Positions 59,005 through 64,000 of a DNA stretch of 64,000 bases are shown in pieces (the first letter of the stretch is position 1; every line of letters begins with the position of its first letter). A program made the position numbers and the translations under genes. Origin of the DNA: an uncultured Sutterella sp. (GTDB taxonomy: Bacteria; Pseudomonadota; Gammaproteobacteria; Burkholderiales; Burkholderiaceae_F); the NCBI GenBank assembly GCA_949282745.1, contig CASDQM010000019.1, positions 1-64,000 on the forward strand, given 5' to 3'. The notes under the pieces are model-generated. The model did not search any database, was not told the DNA's origin, and saw only the letters and a list, made by a program, of their open reading frames with translations.

Positions 59005-60870
59005 ATGCACTCTCTTCCCCTCATCACGACGTTGGTTCTCGCCTTCGGTCTTGCGCTCGTCTTCGGCTTTTTGGCCGAGCGCTTCGGCCGAGCGCCGGCA
59101 CTCGTGGGCTTTCTCCTTGCGGGGATCGCCGCCGGGCAGCATACGCCCGGGCCCTTCGCCGATCCGGAACTCGCGCATCAGCTCTCCGAAATCGGTGTGA
59201 TGCTCCTGATGTTCGGGGTGGGGCTCCACTTCTCGGTGCGGGACCTCATGAGCGTGAAGGGGATCGCCATTCCGGGCGCGGTCGGACAGATGGCACTCGC
59301 GACCCTTCTCGGGGCGGTTGCGGCGCACTGGTTCTGGGATTGGAGCTGGGGCGCGGGGATCGTCTTCGGTCTGTCGCTCTCCTGCGCCTCGACCGTGGTG
59401 CTCATCAAGGCGCTCGAAGTGCGCGGACAGCTCACCAACCGGGACGGCCGCATCGCCATGGGCTGGCTCGTCGTCGAAGACATCGCGACCGTCCTCATCC
59501 TCGTGTTGCTCCCGCCTCTTTCGGGGCTTCTCGGGGCGCCGGGATCCGAAGCGGCGAGCGGCAACGAGCTGATGAAGGACATTCTCATGACGCTCGTGAA
59601 CGTCGCCGCCTTCATCGCGGTGATGTTCATCGTCGGGCGCCGCGCGATGCCGTGGCTTCTCTATCAGGTGGCCAAGACCGGTTCGCGCGAACTCTTCACG
59701 CTCTTCGTGCTGGCGGCCGCTTTGGGCGTCGCCTACGCCGCGGCGGCGATTTTCCACGTGAGCTTCGCGCTCGGCGCCTTCTTCGCCGGCATGGTGATGC
59801 GCGAGAGCCGCTTCGCGCACCGTGCGGCCACCGAATCGATTCCGCTTCAGGACGCCTTCTCGGTCCTCTTCTTCGTGGGCGTCGGGATGCTCTTTGACTG
59901 GCACATCCTCATCGAAGCGCCCGGACAGGTCCTCGTCGCGCTTCTCGTCGTGGTGTTCGGGAAGAGCCTCGCCGCCTTCGGGATCGTGCTCCTTCTGAAG
60001 CGTCCCCTGAAGACCGCGCTCACCGTCGGCGCGTCCTTGGCGCAGATCGGCGAATTCTCCTTCATTCTCGCGGGTGAAGCCGTGGCGCTCGGTCTTTCCG
60101 ACAACCGCATGGTGAACCTCATCGTGGGCGCGGCGATCCTCTCGATCGCGATCAATCCGGTGCTCTTCGAACTCACGGGGCGCGTGGAAAAGCTCCTCGT
60201 CTCCCGTTGGGCCTGGGCGCGCCGCGCGGCCGAAATCGGCGCGGAAGAAACGGTCGAGGAGGAACGTCCCGATACGTCGACCCGCCCCATCTTCATGGCA
60301 GGCGACGGTCCGATGGTGCTCGACCTTGCCCGCCGCTGGCGCAAGTCCGGCATGAAGCCCGTGGTGCTTACGACGCACCATGAGGTGGCGCAGGAACTTG
60401 AGAAGGCCGGGGTCGACTACGTCGAGTGCGAGCCCGACGACGCGACGACCCTTGAAAATGCGGGCCTCGGCAAGGCCCTGAGCTATCTCATCTTTGCCAA
60501 CGGCGCCGAAACGCTTCGCTATCACGCCGTCGCCGAGCGCGTCGCGCCGAACGTTCCCTTCATGATCGTTGCCGACGATCCGGGCGTCTGGGTGGACATC
60601 GCCGAGAAGGAGGGTTCCAAGGTTCGGCTTCTCACGACCGCCGAACTCATCGAAGGAAAACTCTGGGAAATCGTTCTGCGCTCGGCCTTCCGCAAGCAGG
60701 CGGAGGATGAAGTGCAAAAACAAAACGCGCCCGAAGGCGCGGAAGGGACGACGGAAACCTCTGAGACCGCGGAGACGGATGCTCCGGCCCAGAATCCGAA
60801 CGACAATTCGACATTCTGGAAAAAGTTGCTCGGAAAAGTCAATATATCGAAACTTCGTAAGGGAAACTGA
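59005..60870 (+). CDS. Kef-type (CPA2) cation:proton antiporter with Rossmann tail
   Basis: 621 residues. About twelve hydrophobic helices (~5-390) carry the CPA2 pattern (GFLLAGIAAGQHTPG, GLSLSCASTVVLIKALEVRG, GWLVVEDIATVLILVLLPP, DAFSVLFFVGVGML). The C-terminal part (~425-560) is a TrkA-N-like domain, PIFMAGDGPMVLDLARRWRKSGMKPVVL. Its GxGxxG is altered to G-D-G-P-M, so NAD(H) binding may be weakened. YbaL/KefB-like potassium or sodium export for pH or electrophile stress is the family role. The tail end is acidic and low in complexity. Confidence 0.9.
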   Translation: MHSLPLITTLVLAFGLALVFGFLAERFGRAPALVGFLLAGIAAGQHTPGPFADPELAHQLSEIGVMLLMFGVGLHFSVRDLMSVKGIAIPGAVGQMALATLLGAVAAHWFWDWSWGAGIVFGLSLSCASTVVLIKALEVRGQLTNRDGRIAMGWLVVEDIATVLILVLLPPLSGLLGAPGSEAASGNELMKDILMTLVNVAAFIAVMFIVGRRAMPWLLYQVAKTGSRELFTLFVLAAALGVAYAAAAIFHVSFALGAFFAGMVMRESRFAHRAATESIPLQDAFSVLFFVGVGMLFDWHILIEAPGQVLVALLVVVFGKSLAAFGIVLLLKRPLKTALTVGASLAQIGEFSFILAGEAVALGLSDNRMVNLIVGAAILSIAINPVLFELTGRVEKLLVSRWAWARRAAEIGAEETVEEERPDTSTRPIFMAGDGPMVLDLARRWRKSGMKPVVLTTHHEVAQELEKAGVDYVECEPDDATTLENAGLGKALSYLIFANGAETLRYHAVAERVAPNVPFMIVADDPGVWVDIAEKEGSKVRLLTTAELIEGKLWEIVLRSAFRKQAEDEVQKQNAPEGAEGTTETSETAETDAPAQNPNDNSTFWKKLLGKVNISKLRKGN

Positions 60871-61008
60871 TCGATCGGAAAAGACTCTTCTTTTGATCCC
60901 GCGCAAGCACTATAAGGGAGGGGGCCTAGAATGGCCTCAGGTGGAGAGCCTCCCTTGTTCTCGTGCGAGAACAGACTCCCCATCAAGACCAAAAAGGAGA
61001 GATTTCCT

Positions 61009-62523
61009 ATGATCGATCGTATTTCCCGTCGCAGCATGCTTACCGGTGCCGTGGCCGCTGGTGCCGCCTCTTTGGCTAGCTCCGTGGTTTCCGCCGCCCC
61101 TGCTACGAAGTGGGACGAAACCGTTGACGTGATCGTCATCGGTTCGGGTTTTGCCGGCTTGGCCGCTGCCATTGAAGCCAAGAAGGCCGGTGCCAACGTC
61201 GTGGTTCTTGAAAAGATGCCCACGGCCGGCGGCAACTCGATCATCAACGGCGGCATTCTGACCGCCACGGGCTGCCCGCAGCAGAAGAAGGCCGGTATCG
61301 AAGACTCGTTCGACCTCCTCGAAAAGGACATCCTGGTTGCCGGCAACTACATGAACGACAAGGCCAAGGTGCACCTGCTCGCCCAGTCCGCTCTGTCCAA
61401 TTTCGAATGGACGGTCAATGAACTCGGCGTTGAATACCTGCCCGACGCCATCGGTCAGGAAGGCGGCCACTCGGTTCCGCGTTATGTGACGACGAAGAAC
61501 GGTTCCGGCTCCGGCATCGTCCAGAAGGAACTCGACAAGTGCAAGGAACTCGGCATTCCGGTTCGTCTGCGTTGCTACGTCCAGAACATCATCCGCACGG
61601 AAAAGGGTGTTGAAGGCGTTCGCGTCCGCGAAGGCTATCGCTTCCCGAACGAAGGCTCCGGCAAGGAAAAGACCATCCGCGCCACGAAGGGCGTGGTCCT
61701 CTGCTACGGCGGCTTCTCCGCTGACGTGAAGTTCCGTATGTTCCAGGACCCGAAGCTTGACGGCTCGCTCGACACGACGAACCAGCCCGGCGCCACGTCC
61801 GAACTCTGGCGTGAAACGATGGCCATCGGCTGCCTGCAGGTTCAGGACGACTGGATCCAGTGCGGTCCGTGGACCAGCCCGCGTGAAAAGGGCATGGGTA
61901 TCGGCTGGCAGTTCAGCCAGACGGCCGCTGCCGAATACGGTCTGTGGGTCAACTCCGACGGCAAGCGCTTCGTGAACGAACTCGCCAACCGTAAGGTCCG
62001 CGCCGACGCCATCATGGTTGAAGGCACCGCCGGCAAGAAGTGCTTCTCGATCTGCAACGAAGCCAACGTCGCCCCGTTGAAGAAGCAGCGCCCGGGCTTC
62101 CTGGAACGCATGCTTGAACGCAAGATCGTTGAAAAGTACGACACGCTCGACGAACTCGCCAAGGCTGCCGGCATCAACGCCGAAAACCTGAAGAAGGAAG
62201 TCGCCGCGTTCAACGAAATCGTCAAGAACAAGGTTGACCCGGTTTGGGGCCGTTACATCAACAACGCCCAGACCCCGCTCACCGAAGGTCCGTGGTACTA
62301 CGGCGACCTGCTGCCGAAGGTTCACCACTGCATGGGCGGTCTCGTCACCGACAACGACTGCCGCGTTCTCGACGTTCGCACCGACAAGCCGATTCCGCAT
62401 CTGTATGCGGCCGGTGAAGCGACCGGTATGGTCCACGGCGCCGTCCGTCTGGGTTCCGTCGCCATTCTTGACTGCCTGGTCTTCGGCCGTATCTGCGGTC
62501 AGAAGGTCGCCGCTGAAAAGTAA
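61009..62523 (+). CDS. Tat-exported FAD-dependent reductase, probably highly expressed
   Basis: 504 residues from ATG 61009 with a strong AAGGAGA. A full Tat signal (SRRSMLTGAVAAGAASLASSVVSA) is cut near AxA at residue 30. FAD site: VIGSGFAGLAAAIEAKKAG. Conserved with the flavocytochrome c family: NELANRKVR, KVHHCMGG and GMVHGAVRLG. As in the 21512-23068 protein the fumarate-type Q-A-H-P-T is replaced, here by QCGPW, and the T-E-x-x-R relay is missing. Codon use is strikingly biased (rich in GGT, GTT, CGT, GCC; almost no GCG), unlike the neighbours, which suggests very high expression. No cytochrome partner is adjacent. It has its own terminator. Confidence 0.93.
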   Translation: MIDRISRRSMLTGAVAAGAASLASSVVSAAPATKWDETVDVIVIGSGFAGLAAAIEAKKAGANVVVLEKMPTAGGNSIINGGILTATGCPQQKKAGIEDSFDLLEKDILVAGNYMNDKAKVHLLAQSALSNFEWTVNELGVEYLPDAIGQEGGHSVPRYVTTKNGSGSGIVQKELDKCKELGIPVRLRCYVQNIIRTEKGVEGVRVREGYRFPNEGSGKEKTIRATKGVVLCYGGFSADVKFRMFQDPKLDGSLDTTNQPGATSELWRETMAIGCLQVQDDWIQCGPWTSPREKGMGIGWQFSQTAAAEYGLWVNSDGKRFVNELANRKVRADAIMVEGTAGKKCFSICNEANVAPLKKQRPGFLERMLERKIVEKYDTLDELAKAAGINAENLKKEVAAFNEIVKNKVDPVWGRYINNAQTPLTEGPWYYGDLLPKVHHCMGGLVTDNDCRVLDVRTDKPIPHLYAAGEATGMVHGAVRLGSVAILDCLVFGRICGQKVAAEK

Positions 62524-62557
62524 GGCGCATCACAACGGGTTAATCCCGTTCTGACAG

Positions 62558-62588
62558 AAGGGGTCGCGAAAGCGGCCCCTTTCTTATT
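62558..62588 (+). terminator. Terminator of the highly expressed flavoprotein gene
   Basis: AAGGGGTCGC / GCGGCCCCTT (62558-62567 and 62572-62581) closed by a GAAA tetraloop, followed by TCTTATTT. A smaller hairpin AACGGG / CCCGTT (62535-62550) precedes it. Confidence 0.88.
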
Positions 62589-62610
62589 TGGGGACTCGGT
62601 TCTTTATCTT

Positions 62611-62639
62611 TTGTCGTTAACAGACATTTGATGTAATCT
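62611..62639 (+). promoter_or_regulatory. Candidate promoter of the AlbA_2 gene
   Basis: TTGTCG (62611-62616), 17-base spacer, TAATCT (62634-62639), 36 bases before the ATG in an AT-rich stretch. Confidence 0.4.
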
Positions 62640-62674
62640 TTTTACGTCAGCATGAAGATAAAGGACATGGTGTG

Positions 62675-64000
62675 ATGGATAAAAAGATCGCCTCCGATCA
62701 AATCGTTCCCGAACGTGAGACGCTGACGGTAGCGTTCCTGCGGAATTTCGAAGACGAAGCGTCCCGGGGCGCCGTGATTGAAACGGTGGTCGGCATGACG
62801 AATGCCGAAGGCGGGATGCTCTATATCGGCGTGGACGAAAACGGCGGCGCATGCGGCGTGAAGGCGGATGAGCTCAACGATCCGGAGAAGATTGCCTCCT
62901 TCATTGCGTCGCACACGGTCCCGCCGTTGTCGGTTTCCGCAGACTGTGAAGAAATCGACGGCAAGGTGATTTGGGTGATTCAAGTTCCGCAGTCCCGGGG
63001 GATTGTTGCCACCCGTGACGGAAGGGTCCTTAAGAGAAGAGTTACCGTCGATGGAAGGCCCTGGACGTTCCCTCTCTACCCGACGGAGTTCATTTCTCGA
63101 CTTTCCGAGATTGGCCGGCTCGATTATTCGGCCATGACGCTTCCTGACACTTCCGCGGACGATTTCGATGCCGTGGAGCGGTACCGATTGCGCGACTTCA
63201 TTCGGCAAAACCGCGGAGAAGATGGACTTGCGGAGTTGGAGGATGCGGAGTTCGACAAGGCGTTGGGGCTGGTGCGGGAAACGCGGGACGGCGCGGTGCC
63301 CACCGTGGCGGGACTTCTTTTGATTGGAAAGCGGAACGTCATCAGGAGGCGGCTTCCCGGGGCTGGCGTAGCGTTCGAAGATTTCGCTGGAGCGAAGAGG
63401 GGCGCGAGCGAAGATTTTGTCCTTCCGCTTCTCGATAGCTTTGACGCTCTGCTCCTTCGTTTCCGTGCGCGCCAGGTCGAGAGCGAATGGATGGACGGAT
63501 TGGTTCGCGTGGCGGTGCCCGCATATTCCGAGTACGCCTTTCGGGAGGCGCTGGTTAACGCCTTCTGCCATCGCGACTACGCCCGTCCGGGACGCATCGC
63601 GGTGCGCATGTTCGACGATGGGTTGGCCATCACGAGTCCCGGCGGCTTCATGTCCGGACTGACGCCGGAAAATCTCCTGACGGCGCCGTCTCGTTCGAGA
63701 AATCCTCTTCTTGCTGAGATCTTCCGACGCATCGGTCTCGCCGAAGGTTGCGGACGCGGGATCGAAAGGATTGCCGAAGGGAATCTTCGATATGGTCGTC
63801 CCCTTCCGGATTTCTCCGAGTCGGACGAGGAGACGGTAAGGGTCGTCTTACCCAAGTGCGAAGCCGACCAAGAATTCCACAAATTTCTGATTCGGAGTCA
63901 ACGCAGGTCGGAAGTGAAGATTGGTTTTTCAGACTTGCTGATTCTGTCGGCCATTCGATTTGCGGGGAGTCTCACTTTAGCCGGTCTCCTGGAGAGCACG
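62675..64000 (+). CDS. AlbA_2 / RecG-like ATP-binding protein, 3' end outside window
   Basis: The frame is open from ATG 62675 to the window edge, giving 442 residues without a stop. The N-terminal ~120 residues resemble the AlbA_2 (Schlafen-type DNA-binding) domain: ETVVGMTNAEGGMLYIGVDENGGACGV. The second part has a GHKL-like ATPase of the HATPase_c_4 type: YSEYAFREALVNAFCHRDYARPG, then DGLAITSPGGF and GLAEGCGRGIERI. Such proteins act as regulators or in defence and mobile contexts. Codon use (AGG, CGA, TTG, GGA frequent) differs from neighbouring genes and suggests horizontal transfer. Confidence 0.85.
   Translation, partial: MDKKIASDQIVPERETLTVAFLRNFEDEASRGAVIETVVGMTNAEGGMLYIGVDENGGACGVKADELNDPEKIASFIASHTVPPLSVSADCEEIDGKVIWVIQVPQSRGIVATRDGRVLKRRVTVDGRPWTFPLYPTEFISRLSEIGRLDYSAMTLPDTSADDFDAVERYRLRDFIRQNRGEDGLAELEDAEFDKALGLVRETRDGAVPTVAGLLLIGKRNVIRRRLPGAGVAFEDFAGAKRGASEDFVLPLLDSFDALLLRFRARQVESEWMDGLVRVAVPAYSEYAFREALVNAFCHRDYARPGRIAVRMFDDGLAITSPGGFMSGLTPENLLTAPSRSRNPLLAEIFRRIGLAEGCGRGIERIAEGNLRYGRPLPDFSESDEETVRVVLPKCEADQEFHKFLIRSQRRSEVKIGFSDLLILSAIRFAGSLTLAGLLEST

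Noticed and set aside
57268-60906. A 1212-residue minus-strand open frame across purF and the antiporter
   Set aside because: It spans two well-supported genes on the other strand and has shadow-type composition (His/Arg/Glu-rich).

Overview
The window is chromosomal DNA of a high-GC, Gram-negative bacterium. Gene content and order point to a betaproteobacterium of the Burkholderiales, most likely a gut-type Sutterellaceae relative. This is inferred from four things: the cytochrome c maturation genes (ccmH, ccmI); the beta/gamma arrangements rne//rluC, bamD//rluD-pgeF and fimV-truA-accD-folC-(SPOR)-cvpA-purF; TamA/TamB; and two exported flavoprotein reductases, one beside a tetraheme cytochrome c, as in anaerobic respirers. 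No species can be named from the sequence alone. The coding is dense, with short gaps and many clear intrinsic terminators. A recurring -10 element, GCTACAAT or GCTATAAT, is seen before several genes.

Layout. 1-2.4 kb: end of a cytochrome c maturation operon and a GntR-like regulator. 2.5-4.8 kb (minus): larB-larC-larE, for the nickel-pincer nucleotide cofactor, with a short LarC and no larA in view. 5-8.7 kb (minus): RNase E with a long repeat-bearing tail, divergent from rluC and a HAD phosphatase. 11.5-19 kb: a Tat-exported PLP aminotransferase, Hsp33, a tandem UspA protein, a small membrane protein, phosphatidylserine decarboxylase and synthase, a WYL regulator and a FAH-family hydrolase. 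19-23 kb (minus): DMT transporter, TetR regulator, tetraheme cytochrome and flavoprotein reductase, with an elaborate inverted-repeat operator candidate upstream. 23.5-26.3 kb: a TrpXYZ-type ABC importer. 26-34 kb: MltB-like transglycosylase, HDAC-like deacetylase plus UMF1-type MFS, BamD, RluD, PgeF, RimO and tRNA-His.

34.7-41.3 kb holds the least explained locus: six consecutive exported or lipid-anchored proteins. They are two CsgG/FlgT-like proteins, an unrecognised 481-residue protein, a 568-residue lipoprotein with a coiled coil, a YcfL-like lipoprotein and an LpoB-like lipoprotein. I read this as an uncharacterised outer-membrane assembly; it is the main candidate for a new system. 41.4-42.9 kb carries an archaeal-type AAA ATPase with an AT-rich palindrome at its promoter. 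43-49 kb has tamA-tamB. 49-57 kb has a FocA/NirC-type channel, then fimV-truA-accD-folC-(SPOR protein)-cvpA. purF, a Kef-type antiporter, a second Tat-exported flavoprotein with highly biased codon use, and an incomplete AlbA_2-type ATP-binding gene fill the end.

How they may work together. Ccm proteins attach haem to c-type cytochromes such as the tetraheme protein, which could pass electrons to the adjacent periplasmic flavoprotein. The formate-channel homologue fits fermentation or anaerobic respiration. BamD, TamAB, MltB, LpoB/YcfL and the CsgG-like set all serve the cell envelope. No prophage, insertion sequence or CRISPR array was seen.
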